A DNA stretch of 64,000 nt, from contig VXCM01001313.1 of the NCBI GenBank assembly GCA_014773175.1, positions 1-64,000 on the forward strand, written 5' to 3'. Every line of letters starts with the position of its first letter. The stretch's first letter is position 1. Positions 27,093 to 38,795 of this stretch are shown here, piece by piece. The notes beneath the pieces are model-generated. The model searched no databases. It was not told the DNA's origin and saw nothing but the letters and a program-made list of their open reading frames with translations. The stretch is from Lucifuga dentata. Lineage: Eukaryota; Chordata; Actinopteri; Ophidiiformes; Bythitidae. A program made the position numbers and the translations under genes.

Positions 27093-29995
27093 GAAGACAG
27101 TGATGCAGTTTGGCTGCAATAATCACCCTCAATTATGTTAACAGAATCCTCAGACCATCCAGGCTTTAAGCCACACACATACAAACACTCACACACACAG
27201 CTACACACAAACACACATATACACACTGACTGCCTGTCGGACTTTAGTTCAACTGTGTTGCTACTCTGAGGGAAACCAGTGAGCTGTTCTGTAGTTCTGA
27301 GCTCAGAAGAGGTTTTAAGTCTAGCAGATGAGCAAATACGCTTGATGATGCTGATGATTCATGCAGATTACTCCAAATAGAAGGAGAGCAAGGCAACAGT
27401 ACATAAACCATTTCAAATGCTGCTGAAAGAAAGGGCTTGACTGTTGCCTTTTGGTAGCCAGACAATGACCTCCACTATAGCCTGTAGCTGTGAGTATGTT
27501 TTAGTATTATTTATGTGTTATGCTCATTTCTTGGATCTTTCTTAAAAAGAGGATCATCTTTACACCGTCAACATGCAGTTGCAGCTTATAAAAGTACACA
27601 CCATAATGAGGAAAGGCTCAAGCGTGGAACATTATAATGCAGCCCACTTCAGATGATGTAGGCAAAAAAAAAAAAAAAAAAAAAAAAAATGGTGGGGAAA
27701 TGCATCACAAGGGTGCAATCAATTTAATCATTTATTCCCAAATCAAAAATCCGAAACAAGAAAGAAGAAACAACAAAAAGTGAGAAGTGAGTTGCATGGA
27801 TAGAGGACAGTGTGAACAAGAATATATATATATACATATATATATACATGTATATACATGTATATATAGGATGTGCATTGTGTGTGTAGCAAACTTAATT
27901 GGCTCTAACTAAAATCTAAATGTAAATCCAATGTGTTTAATTTTTCAAAGTAAAAAGAATCACATAAAGCAGCAGGGAGAGAGTAGTCCATCTCATGTAT
28001 CAGTATGGACAGGAGGACTCTGTGTCACGTTAAAAGATGTGTGAAGCCGGTGTCTTCCACATGGAAACTGGGTGTCAGATTGAAAGCTCTTAGTACTGCT
28101 CCCCAGAGAGTTTCTGGAGTTTGCATATAAGACAAACTCACAGCAGCACCAACCTTAAAATAACAACTCGCAACTTTTTCATGTAACAACTCAACTTTAT
28201 TTCCAGGATCATCAAAACTAGCACATGCTGTTCTAAGCACACTGTGCTACCCCAAGAAATCTAAATCTGTGTTCACCTGATAAATGTGAATGAGATGAAA
28301 TTCAGGATTAAAATAAATCTTCATTTATTTGTGAGCCATTTTTGTTCTTCTCTGGGTCCCTTGGGATTCACACAAGGATCTCATTTCAAAAACTGTTGTC
28401 TTAAAGCACACTGGTGCACTGGCTGCCTGACACAAACTGAAAAAATAGAAAAAATATGCATAAAGATGAACCACAAAACAAGAGCCAAAAAAAGAATAAG
28501 ACTACTGTGACAGCTAAAGAAAATACAGACAACAATTCACAGAGATTCAGCTGTGATCTAACATCACAAACTAGTGACGTTAAATCAAAGTTTCCTTGTA
28601 GCTCGCACTAAAGGTTTGGTTTAGCTTGGGCAGCCTGTAGGTGTTGGATATACTGTCCTTCAAGTATCAAGAAAGAAGTCCTGCTGTAGTACCCTTGAGC
28701 AAAATCCTGTAGGCAACCCTGATGTATTCAGGGGTCAAGTTCAAGTGAAACAACCCGTGATGGGCACACAGACTTGCTCATCTGGACAGATGTGCCAGGG
28801 GTGAAATCAGCAGACAGCGGCTGCCTTGTATTCGTTTGTTGTGCATGAATGGCTACTTCACTGTCTCCAGGGCTGAGGTACTGTGTATTAAATTGGGTAG
28901 AATCATGAGGCATGTCACAATCACAGACCATCATCTCTGTGATAATAAGACCCAGCATGCATGTGGGCAACATTTAGTTTAAATAATTCAGAGGTCAAAT
29001 TTTGGGTAACAGTGGTGGTAGGGAGATTTCATCACCAAATGGTTCCTGTCAGAGAGGTGAATGATTGATATGTAAATAGTATTATTTTGTTTGTCCAAGT
29101 GAAGCTCAAAGAAACAGTCAAAGTCTGTTGTTTTGCATGCAAATTTTTATCTGGAACATAATTAGTATGTGCTTTAAGATAAATGCAGCATAAGTATAAA
29201 ATAACACAAAATAGGAACACCTACCTAAAGTAAGCAACTGCACTAACAAGTACAGAACTTGGGCAAAACCATTTTGTTACTTCCACCTCTGTTCTTACAT
29301 CCAATCGGCATAATGGTTAGTTTAGAGACTTTACAGACATAAAAAAGTTATTTTTCAGGTAGGGTTTGTGTTCAAACACACGAACATAAATATTCGAGAT
29401 GGAAAAGCAGGAAATACTGAGTCCATCACTAAAGGCGGAGTGGAGCTGAAGTTTGGATGCAGCAGCAAACAAAGCGCAGACTCAGAGAACAACACCTGAA
29501 GGTACATGTTTAATACGGAGCCATCGAGTTTACATTTGCTCCGGTTTGACTCTAAATTACGCGCTCCTGTAAACCCATCGCTGCCAGGGTTGAGCATTTA
29601 TAATTAACCTTCTGTATGAAACTGATCTCAGTTTGCGTAATGAAAGCGATGATCGGTCTGTGGTGAGAGTGGCGTTGCGTTAATGCTCTTCTTTTGTGGA
29701 GCTTTTGATTCTTTGATTTTTTTGAATAAACACGGTTTATTTTCCCTGATTGCTCCCGTGGATGTGCACGGGGAGGTAACTTGGCGTTTGGGGTGGCTGA
29801 AGAAAACTAGTTAAAAGTAAAGTAACAGCTAAGGTAGCGACATCTCACTTAAATTCATCTGTTTCATTCCTAAATTAATGATCAAGATTCATGTCCTTTG
29901 TGCGTAACGAGCACCGTCTTTGCGCGCCGCGTCTTACCTTGCGCTGCGAGGAGGACCAGCAGCAGGACGGTGGTTAGTTTCCTGGGGGGAAACAT
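16405..29995 (-). CDS. chrna6: Neuronal nicotinic acetylcholine receptor subunit alpha-6 (seven exons)
   Basis: Agonist-binding alpha subunit of neuronal nAChRs. Exons in transcript order: 29938-29995, 19903-20042, 19738-19782, 19519-19628, 18891-19098, 17735-18733 and 16405-16530, giving 561 residues (mammalian alpha-6 is about 494). A signal peptide opens the protein ([14 protein letters not shown]). The Cys-loop is C151-C165, the vicinal cysteines are C215-C216 ([11 protein letters not shown]), M1 is about 232-257, M2 264-286, M3 297-318, and M4 lies in the last exon. Alpha-6 rather than alpha-3 is favoured by [17 protein letters not shown] in exon 2 and by SSCPMDIT at the Cys-loop, and by the beta-3 neighbour; loop C itself is alpha-3-like. 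The M3-M4 loop holds a long Gly-rich then Pro-rich tract (about residues 360-470). The usually single large exon is split by a 157-bp intron. Intron 1 is 9.9 kb. Alternative identity: alpha-3, less likely. Confidence 0.9.
18734..18890 (-). other. Extra 157-bp intron inside the normally unsplit large exon of chrna6
   Basis: The reading frame LVLIGSK ends at 18891 with a GTCAGC donor and resumes at 18733 with [12 protein letters not shown] after TTTTGTTAG. Removal joins in phase 0 and restores the family sequence. Without it the frame runs into unrelated residues. Both chrnb3 and chrnb5 in this window keep the same region unsplit. Confidence 0.85.
19190..19312. repeat. AT-rich tandem repeat in chrna6 intron 4
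   Basis: Imperfect units of AAGAATATATACGTATATAT-type sequence, partly self-complementary, within 100 bp upstream of the fifth exon. Confidence 0.8.
20121..20253. other. Assembly join: 66 bp duplicated on both sides of n at 20187
   Basis: 20121-20186 and 20188-20253 are identical; lies in chrna6 intron 1, just upstream of exon 2. Confidence 0.9.
21121..21842. repeat. Pair of perfect 62-bp inverted repeats, 598 bp apart, in chrna6 intron 1
   Basis: 21121-21182 and 21781-21842 are exact reverse complements (outer ends AAATTATATCTTGATTCCAT). The interior has no recognisable coding sequence. No target-site duplication is visible, so it is either an inverted-repeat transposon or a recent inverted duplication. 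Confidence 0.8.
23624..23750. other. Assembly join: 63 bp duplicated on both sides of n at 23687
   Basis: 23624-23686 and 23688-23750 are identical. The matching transposon copy at 37067-37728 has this stretch once, which proves the duplication is not part of the element. Confidence 0.92.
23769..24610. mobile_element. About 840-bp insertion nested in the TTAA-ended transposon; class not recognised
   Basis: The host element is interrupted between two copies of GATTA (23764-23768 and 24611-24615), a plausible 5-bp target duplication. The insert contains GTGACGGGTGGGGTTTGGAC and a tandem repeat of about 34 bp at 24226-24325 (units of GACCAGGCAGGCAGAAATGG). No protein domain was seen and neither end has clear terminal repeats. 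Confidence 0.55.
25117..25196. repeat. Compound (GT)n/(GA)n microsatellite with an n at the junction
   Basis: About 26 GT units, n at 25170, then 13 GA units. Confidence 0.96.
27009..27048. other. 40-base assembly gap inside a compound GA/GT microsatellite
   Basis: A run of n flanked by (GA)n on the left (from 26947) and (GT)n on the right (to 27089). Confidence 0.99.
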
Positions 29996-30845
29996 CGAGA
30001 CATCGGCGCTTGGCGAAGGCTTTTTGCGGGTAAAACGATTCCGATGAATGATGTGATGTCAGAAGCTTCTAACAGATGTCCGCAATGCTTCAAGATTGCA
30101 GCAACATTTTCGCTCAGAAGCGTGGAGAGGCTGGAGTCGCCGTGCGCTCTCCTGGCGTGGACAAGTTCACTTCAGCAGCACGTCCCGCCTCCGCCTCCCA
30201 TCCGTCCCTGCGTCCCACACACCCTCCTAGTCTCCGGAGGGGAAACACCGCGGTCTGACACTGTTTTGACTCACTCAGTTTGGAATAATGCAGTGGTTTT
30301 CAAGGTGTCTGTCTTCAAAGAGATGAACAAAGAAAAGAATAGAAAATAGAAATTCAAACTCGAACCTATCCCATTTCTACTCAAAAGATGGAAACAAACG
30401 CACAATAAAATCACGTATTTTACTGCTAAGCTGCAAATGACCTATTCAGTCAATTAATTGATTTTGGATAACAGTGCAGGAAGCTTAAAGCATTATAGCT
30501 GCTGTATAACAGTCTTGAAGGCTGCAGTCTGCCCATTTTAAATTTAAGCTATTAACACAGCAGCACTGTCATAGCTAAAAGTCTCTGCAGCTCCATACTA
30601 AATGTGAATTTAACATATCTATTTTAATTTCACCAGAGGTCTAATGTATGATTTTGCACATTTTGTGACCTTTAAATTGAAAGAGAGCATTCAAATGTTT
30701 ACAGAATCAAGTATATGCTTCCATTAAACTCAGAATATGTTGAACTCAAATGTTCAAACACGCAGTCAAGGCTATAGTGATGTATGTCAGCAAAATGAGC
30801 AGAAATGGCTATTTGTTTGAATTTGCCCCTTAATATTTCATGATG

Positions 30846-30846
<1 letters not shown>

Positions 30847-30897
<51 letters not shown>
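30847..30897. repeat. (GT)n microsatellite
   Basis: About 25 GT units between chrna6 and chrnb5. Confidence 0.96.
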
Positions 30898-30898
<1 letters not shown>

Positions 30899-31585
30899 CA
30901 GCAGCATTTAGTGGGTTTGTATCTCCTGTGCCGCACATTCACTCTAATCCGCTTACCTGGCAGAGCTATATCTACTTCTAACACACGCGCGCGCACACAC
31001 ACACAAATGCACTTACATATGTGGACGTTCACATACAAACAAACCAAAGAAGAGTGATGCAGAGAAACAGGAAGAGAGCGACAAATTATGACTTCAAAAA
31101 AAAAAAAGAAAAAATAATCCACTGAATTATTGAATTATTTAATGCACATGGTGATGACAGCTGTTCTATCACTTTTAATTTTCCATTCCATATTTTTCAT
31201 CATGTCTGGGTTAAGGCATCATATCTTCACCTACTGCATACTGCCACCACATTAAACCAAAAGTGATTTCACAAGGACTGAAATGTGAAAATGGGATCAG
31301 TGGTCTGCCACAACTTTACTGCTGATTTCAAGTTACAGAACAAAATTTGTGGCATGATAGCAGCTGGTAGATCAGAATTTAGGTGAACTGTCAGTCTTCC
31401 ATTTTTAGCTCAGTTACTTTTGTTATCTGCAAGTGAAATAAGCCAAGATTGTTGTCGAGGGAAATATGTGGTGATTAAATGCTTCACACAGGCCAGCAGG
31501 AGCCCTAAAAAGAAAAAGAGAGAGAAGGAAAGCGGAGGAAGACAGTCTAAAGAAAAACATTGAGTGGGTGATGAACAGCTAATAG

Positions 31586-31626
<41 letters not shown>

Positions 31627-32622
31627 CATTCAGCTAACCATGAAATGATGAAAGGTCCAAAATGGATATGACATGGTGAAACAGTCGAAGAGAAGAGAAG
31701 AGAAGAGAAGAGAAGCAGGGATGAAAATTTGTCTATGATGTGCTTTAGTGTGACAGAACAAGTGAAATGAATTCCAGAAATTTCTTTTTGATTCAGCAAG
31801 CTGCAGGAAAAAACACACACAAGTCTTTACTCACAGGGGAGCCTTTTTCTCTTTCATTCGCCTTTTCCCTCACCTTCTATGTTTTTGTCCATTGGTCTCA
31901 CTATTTCTCTCTCTCAATAAGTCTTTTTTCTCTCTCCTTTTAAATTTCCTCTCCACCTTTTTTTCCCTCATGTTTCCAGTATTGTTCTCAGCAGCACAGG
32001 AGGAAATATACTGATGCGCATTTACACAAGCATTCTTGACATTTAAGTCCAAAACCAAAAGCATTTTTCCCAAGGCAGTGAGAGCAAAGGTTAGAAGGTG
32101 CATCTGTGACCTTATTATGAAGCTGAACTGTATGTTTTAAGCAACAGTCCCAAATATGAGTTCTATCTGGACTATGACAAAACATCTGCGAGGCTGGATT
32201 TTAATCAGGGGTGTTTTATTGTGGAGAGAGTTTCAGAGATCACCAAATGTGTTGTAAAAGAACGACAGAAGGAGGAAAAAAAAAAGGGAAAAGGCAAAAA
32301 AGGATGAAGTCAAAGGCTCAGAGGAGCAATGCAGGAAACAGCCAGTTCACAGAGGAAAAATATCCCCGACTGTCACAGTAAATCAGCTGGTGTTTGGGAA
32401 GTGTCTCCAACCGAGGTGACATCCTGCACCGCTTACTGTCCAACGGAGCAAGCGAAGAGACGAAACCACGCCGCATCAGCCAACATTTCTCTTTCTCACT
32501 TTATTTCCTCTTTCTCTCTCTGTCCCTTTCTGTCCCTGTTGTCTCTCTGTCTGTGCTTCACTCTCCCGTCATCCCATTGTCTGCCCCGTTAAATAACAGC
32601 AGGGCCTCAAGGGCCTGGATGA

Positions 32623-32628
<6 letters not shown>

Positions 32629-32667
<39 letters not shown>

Positions 32668-33044
32668 CAAGAGTTTAGGGTGTCCTTCCTCTTTTGAAGT
32701 GTTACATTTCACCATCTCTCTTCTCTCTGGTGCTCATCACTCCAGTCGCATTAGCACCAGCGTTTACTTCCTGTTTTGTGATTATCTGGTGCACTCTGTG
32801 CTCTCTGCTCGCTCACGCTGCTGCTGGTTGCAGCCACCAACAAATTAAAGTCTCCTCACTGCCCAGATCAGTTATCTGATTAAAGCCCTCTGCTGCTAAT
32901 TAAACTGCCATCTCTCAGTTCCATATATTTTCCACCTCTCTCACTTTTTCATCCTCTCTCTCTAACACAAACACACACAGACAAATCTACAAGAAACTGA
33001 CAATTTATAATGCTTTCAAATCCCTTGTTTTCTCCTCTGCTTTG

Positions 33045-33113
<69 letters not shown>
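32629..33113. repeat. Two (TC)n microsatellites
   Basis: TC runs at 32629-32662 and 33046-33113; the second has one interruption. Confidence 0.94.
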
Positions 33114-33117
<4 letters not shown>

Positions 33118-34312
33118 CCTCTTGTTTTTTGAATGATCAGCAGTGTTGATATCAGTAATCTGGCTGCCAATTGAACCATGAAAAGATTACTTATTATCTT
33201 CTCTGCTCATGTTGTCCTAAAATGACATCTGTAAGATTGTTAGCGTCTCTCTTTTCCATGACTCATAATCTCCACATCATAGCATCGAGTGATTTTATTG
33301 TGTTTTATGAGCAATCCTTGTTGGTATTATTTTGGGTTAATCATTATTTTTATGACTTCTCTCAGGCATGTTTTTTAGCAGTGGAATCTGGTAAATTGTC
33401 AGAAATAATGACATTGTTCACAAAATGTTATATTTTATTATCTTTACCTTTTATGCATGTAGAAGGAATAAGATGTAGCTGTCTTTTAGATGCCTTTGTG
33501 TACAAAAGTAGTTCTGATGTTGGATTGTTTTCAAAGTTTTAAGATGGATCACAGAGCTGCATTTGTGGTTATCAGCATATAAGCATATACAGCACAACAG
33601 CACATTTATCAAATCATACTACACACTAACATATTCCATATTGTCAAAAAAGATAAATAGGGATGCAGACAGTGAAATAAGCAGTAATATATCACATTTT
33701 TGTTTACTTATTCATAATAAAGTAAGGTGCAGAAAACTTATGTAATATATGTATGATGTGTAATTTGTACCTTGAAGACTCACAATCACAGGAAAATTGA
33801 TGTCATTAGAAGATTTTCTCATGTGTATTATATCTAAACAGCAGCATATTTAACACTGCACCATCCCAAATAAATTGTATAAACCACCTAGAACTTTGCA
33901 GTTCCTCATATGACCACTAGTGAGCAGTAGCTGGTACTTAATCTGTGATCAGGTGAAAGACCTGAGACAATATTTATTGCTGCGGCAGGGACACTAAAGA
34001 GGGACCATGGGGCCCAGTTTGAAACCCTGTAAAGTGTTTGAACCAAGGCCCTGGTGTCTGTCCCCTCAGCTCAGGATCGATGGCCACCTGAATCAACTGC
34101 ACAGCAGCTACACACTCTATATTGCAGTAATGTACTTCATAAATATTGACTGCAGAGCTGAAATGGCAGGTATAAATCCTAAAGGAATGCCCTGTGGAGG
34201 GTAATGGAGGATATGGAGGCTACAGGAAACAGATCAAACTGCTGACAGTCACCATGCTGGATCTGAAGTGGATTTACAATACTGTGACTACAACTGGTTC
34301 ACCAAGAGAGTA

Positions 34313-34363
34313 ATAGAATAGAATAGAATAGAATAGAATAGAATAGAATAGAATAGAATAGAA
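34313..34363. repeat. (TAGAA)n microsatellite
   Basis: Ten pentanucleotide units. Confidence 0.95.
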
Positions 34364-35625
34364 ATGTATGTCATGGTTTTTGACTTAACAGTTTCAACAG
34401 AACTTCTTCATTTCTACTTCTGTCTAAATGCAGAAGACATGCAATACAACATCTCAAAATTTTCTTAAAATAACTCCATCACTGAGACCATAAAGCACCA
34501 AATAAATTACATGAGATCTTCACTTTTTCAAATCTGTCAGTTAAAATATCAATCTTTGAAATTAATTTAGCTTATGCTTGGCTACATGTAGGTATATTTT
34601 TTTCAATTTTATGATCCATATTTCAAGCTTCCTGCTTTCCTGTCTTTGAGTGTCTTTATGTGCATGTGCATGCATGCATTTATGCATGCATGCACATGAT
34701 AATATATATCTATATTAATGTGTGTTTTTCTTGCTGAGAAGAATAAATGCATATTGATTTCTGATTACAGCATGAAACACCCTTTCATGTCGGCTCCTCT
34801 CCCAGCTGAAGAGACTGCACATCTTGTGTTTATTGTTTATGACAGACCTTTACCATCTCTCTTCTCTCTTTCTATCATGCCCACCTTCCCTCCACCTATC
34901 TGGCTCTATCTCTCCGTCACGCTTCATGATCAGACCTGGAGACCAACATCAACTTTCTCTGGCTGACAAAATGACAATACACATTAAATTCTGGTGTTGT
35001 CTCTTTGTTTTACTTGTTAGCATTTAAAGTTTGAGACTTTTGGCCCCAATGATAAAAATTAAACCCCCAATATTATCATTATATTCTTATTGTTGTTACC
35101 AGGTGTCTGCTGTAATGAACTACAAAAATGTTATCAAGTTATTATCCAGGTTTTACATGATGTTACCTAAATACTACCTTGCTGTTACTGAGTTATCAAG
35201 CTCATATAAACTGATTCTACTGGAAACACAAGCAACAAAAAGCATAAAACTATTGGACGAGTTTAAAGTATCATTATTCCTGACAGGACAAGAAAAATTA
35301 TACAAAAAATAAAAATAATGGAAATGGAATCACTCATTAAATATTAGTGAGAGCAGGATTAGTGTGAGCAATTTAAGCAGGATGCTTAAAAAGCAGAAAA
35401 ACGTGATCGATAGTCTGATTCTCCATATAACCACATCTTCACCCCTGAACCCATCTAAGCTTCTCCATGTTCATGTCGCCAGTTTTGTAATGGAAATTGA
35501 TGCAGATGTCATACATCTAATACACGAGTCATAGGAATCCATGTAGGGACGGGAGAGTGCAAATATAAGCTACACTGTAATTACTGAAGCAATTCAAGTG
35601 CTGTCTCTGTCTGTCAGATTATGTC

Positions 35626-35667
<42 letters not shown>

Positions 35668-37066
35668 TGCATGTCTTAGTAGTATTTTTGCTGGAAACAT
35701 CAGTACTTGCCTAGCAAACAGCAGGTCATGTGCTTGTCTTTTCTGAAAAACTGGAAAAATTATGAAGGACTTTAGAATATTCATGCAGACATTAATGGGA
35801 AGTGGAGTTACATATAATTTAAAAAAGGGCAGTCATAACATTTTTGTGCTTTATGCTCTGTAGCTGCTGCTGCTGCTACTACTACTACTACTACTACTCG
35901 TGTCCCTTTTGCAGCCATATTGCCTCACTTCAATCTTACAAGGCAAAGTTACAACTGCATACATACAAGACTGTTTTAAATCTGACTCTGCTGACTACCA
36001 CATAGATGCACTGAGATGCACCAGACGCCTCAGAACCAAAATGTCAACAGCCACGAGACTGCTCTTCTTAAATATCTTCACATGAATGAAAATGCGTGAG
36101 GTTGGAAAAAAGAGCCTGGATGATATTTAAACTTTTACCTGGTCAGCTTCTTAACCCAACAAATAGAGTTAAAGATGAAGGAGAGCTGTTTGCATGAAAA
36201 GGAATGAAATAACACGGACACTGCTACAATATAAAAACAATACGACTTAAAATTGCAGCCAATTACTATTAACCGGTGTGTGATACATAAATGTTATAAA
36301 TATTGTACAGGTCAAGAAGTTGCTTATAGTGATTCGTAAGACCTGTTTGTTGCTTTCATTTCCCTTTATTGATCCAGTTAGCAAGACATCAGGTCCCATC
36401 ACAGTCCCTTGCTGTAATTCTCAGCTTTTATTGTCAAGACAAAACTCATTTGATATGACTGGCCAGAAAAACAAAAGAAAAAAAAAAAAAAATGTTCAAT
36501 TCCATACAATGACAAAACAGAACACTTAAGATAAATCAACACAGCTGGATTATTACAGTAGGCTCTTCCCTTGGCTAAGGTTTTTAGCAGTGACACATCA
36601 GTGCGTATGACAAAGATGACTTACTGTATAATACCTCTGACTGCACACAGATTCAAGTAAGATTTCTGAGAACAGACTGCAGTACTCAAACATACAATAT
36701 GCTGAAAGATAAAGCATGTGAACAAGAACAGATACTGTTTGGCTAATGTGTATAAAATACTGTACAATATTATTGCTGGTTTCCATGGTGATGGATGCTA
36801 ACAAACAGCACAATGACAAAGCCAGCATACTGCATCTTTATGGGTGTTTTCATACCTTGCTTGTTTTGAGCATTTGCCCCTTATGTTCGGTTCCTTTGGG
36901 CTTATGTGAACACAGCAATCAAACTCGGCTCTGCACCAAAATAAACGAAGGCAATCTATCAATCTATTGATTGAGTTAGTACTGGAGAAAATTGAATATC
37001 TCAAATGCTTTGCTGCCACTGCGATAAAGTCTATTTTACATTAGGTGCTCGTCAGATATCCGCTAC

Positions 37067-37728
37067 TTAAAGGACCATACCAGCCATTTTGCATGTTTGG
37101 CCTAATATATTCAATTTTCATATGTAATGTTACTGACAATCGTTTCCCAAAGCATACTACTGGAACGGTGAATTAAAAATGTTTTTCTNATGTAATGTTA
37201 CTGACAATCGTTTCCCAAAGCATACTACTGGAACGGTGAATTAAAAATGTTTTTCTTACCTTCCAGACCACCATTGGTTTCAGTTCATTCTGGTATGCTA
37301 TTAAAATCAACTTGCTGACACTTGAAACGTCTTGGAATAGGTAATCCATCATCACAAACAACATGAGTATTCAGGTTTTTTTCAAAATTACATAATTTTA
37401 GCCTTTAAGCGCAATAAATAGCGCAGAGTGAATGTATGTCTCCACCGGGGAATATAGTCCCAAAAAAAGACCTGTGTTTATCAAAAAATTCAAATGACTG
37501 TGACTTTGACTTCATGAGGCTACATAGCTATTAGCAGGCGAAACATCAATTTTTAAGGTGGATGTATCGCTTGAATATTTGATTTTGAAGGATTAAGAGA
37601 TTTTGCAAAATATCAGAAAAGCTGAAATATGGTTTTATCCTTTGGGAAATGGCTGTCAGTAACATAACATGTATGAAAATTGAATATATTAGGCTCAAAC
37701 ATGCAAAATGGATGGTATGGTCCTTTAA
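37067..37728. mobile_element. Full-length copy of the TTAA-ended inverted-repeat transposon
   Basis: Begins TTAAAGGACCATACC and ends GGTATGGTCCTTTAA, with terminal inverted repeats of about 85 bp and no coding interior. TTAA at both ends suggests a piggyBac-type target site; the superfamily is inferred. About 68 bp of its length is an assembly duplication around the n at 37189, so the real element is near 594 bp. Confidence 0.8.
37122..37256. other. Assembly join: 67 bp duplicated on both sides of n at 37189
   Basis: 37122-37188 and 37190-37256 are identical; the related copy near 23320-23400 has it once. Confidence 0.92.
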
Positions 37729-38795
37729 AAACCATTAACCTCATCGAGCGTATAACAAACTTTACCACAGTTAAACTACACCTTTTTCAGGTCTGAAAAC
37801 GCCCTAAAAGAAGCAAGTGAGCAATAACAGCCTTTGTGGGTTTTTTTTTCTTTCCATATATATGGCTCCCTATTGTCATGCCTCTCCCTTCTTAAAGACA
37901 CAGCAATTTTTGAATATCACGACAGTAGCAATGCTAGTCCAGAAAGGGCTCAGTTACCCCCACTCCCATCCATTTTTCAGACAGTACAACAATAAGACCA
38001 CTAGCTGTTTTGTGTCCCATTTCACTCTCATTTTGAAGGCAATAATAATATTCCAGTTCATACAGCATGAGTGCTATTAGCAAGAGGACACAGGGAGTGA
38101 TCATCCTCTCTGTGTTCACGCAGAGCAGTTTGTTGTCCTGTGAGACTCATATCTGCAGCGAGTGTCTGCTTGTGTGTTGCACACTTATGTCTGCTCATAT
38201 GTTCTGTGGATGTGCTTATCTTTGGGCTTCCTTTCTCTTTCAATAAAAAATAAAGAAGAGTGAACTGAGCTTCGTTTTTTGCATGCTTGCCCCCATAATA
38301 ATTCAACAGGGATTTACAAACAGAGAGGTTGGTAGAAAAGAATAAAACCAAATCTTGGTTTTGGTCACTGTTGGCTGGGTGAACATTTGTGATGTGGTTT
38401 CAGCCCCATGAAGTAATTGCTGTTTTACTGCAGCTTGATATTTTAAAAAAAGAAAAAAAAAAAAGAGCACGATGGCTGAATGGTGGATTCATTTCACATT
38501 TTCAATTAAGTTCACTGAAAGCAAATGAATCCCAGCTCCTCTGAAGAACTGATGAATGGACAGATGAAAGAATGGAGGGGCAGGTAAGGGAAGCAGGGAA
38601 GGAGGAAGTGGTAGAAGGGTAAAGTGCATAATAATGATTTCTGTCATTTCTCCAAAGGTAAAGCAGTAAGTGCGGTGCAAGGCAGACCTGTGTGAATTTT
38701 TATTAGAACTCTCTCTCTCTCTCTGGGAGGGGGATTCAACTTTCATTTCCGGGTTGAGGAGTTTCACATTTAGATCAAAGTTCATGTATCAGAGC

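Larger units (their letters stand above)
20043..29937. other. chrna6 intron 1 (9.9 kb)
   Basis: Carries the assembly join at 20187, the 62-bp inverted repeat, the split TTAA transposon with its nested insert, two compound microsatellites (one with an n gap), an A run at 27663-27689 and a palindromic AT repeat at 27824-27868. No exon-like sequence was found. Confidence 0.75.
29996..38795. other. Intergenic region between chrna6 and chrnb5
   Basis: Begins with the GC-rich chrna6 5' flank (to about 30260; the minus strand contains GGAGGCGGGAC). It then holds GT, GA, TC and TAGAA microsatellites and the full TTAA transposon. A candidate chrnb5 polyadenylation signal (TTTATT on plus) is at 38699-38704, 92 bp beyond the stop. 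No gene recognised. Confidence 0.65.

Noticed and set aside
25086..27226. His/Thr-rich and Ser/Leu-rich frames on the minus strand
   Set aside because: Translations of GT/GA dinucleotide arrays and of the n gap.
32329..32678. Plus-strand frame of 87-94 codons between chrna6 and chrnb5
   Set aside because: No family resemblance, runs into a TC microsatellite, and no splice sites support it.
8702..34363. Tandem repeats as a CRISPR array
   Set aside because: Units are 2-5 bp microsatellites without spacers, in a eukaryotic genome.
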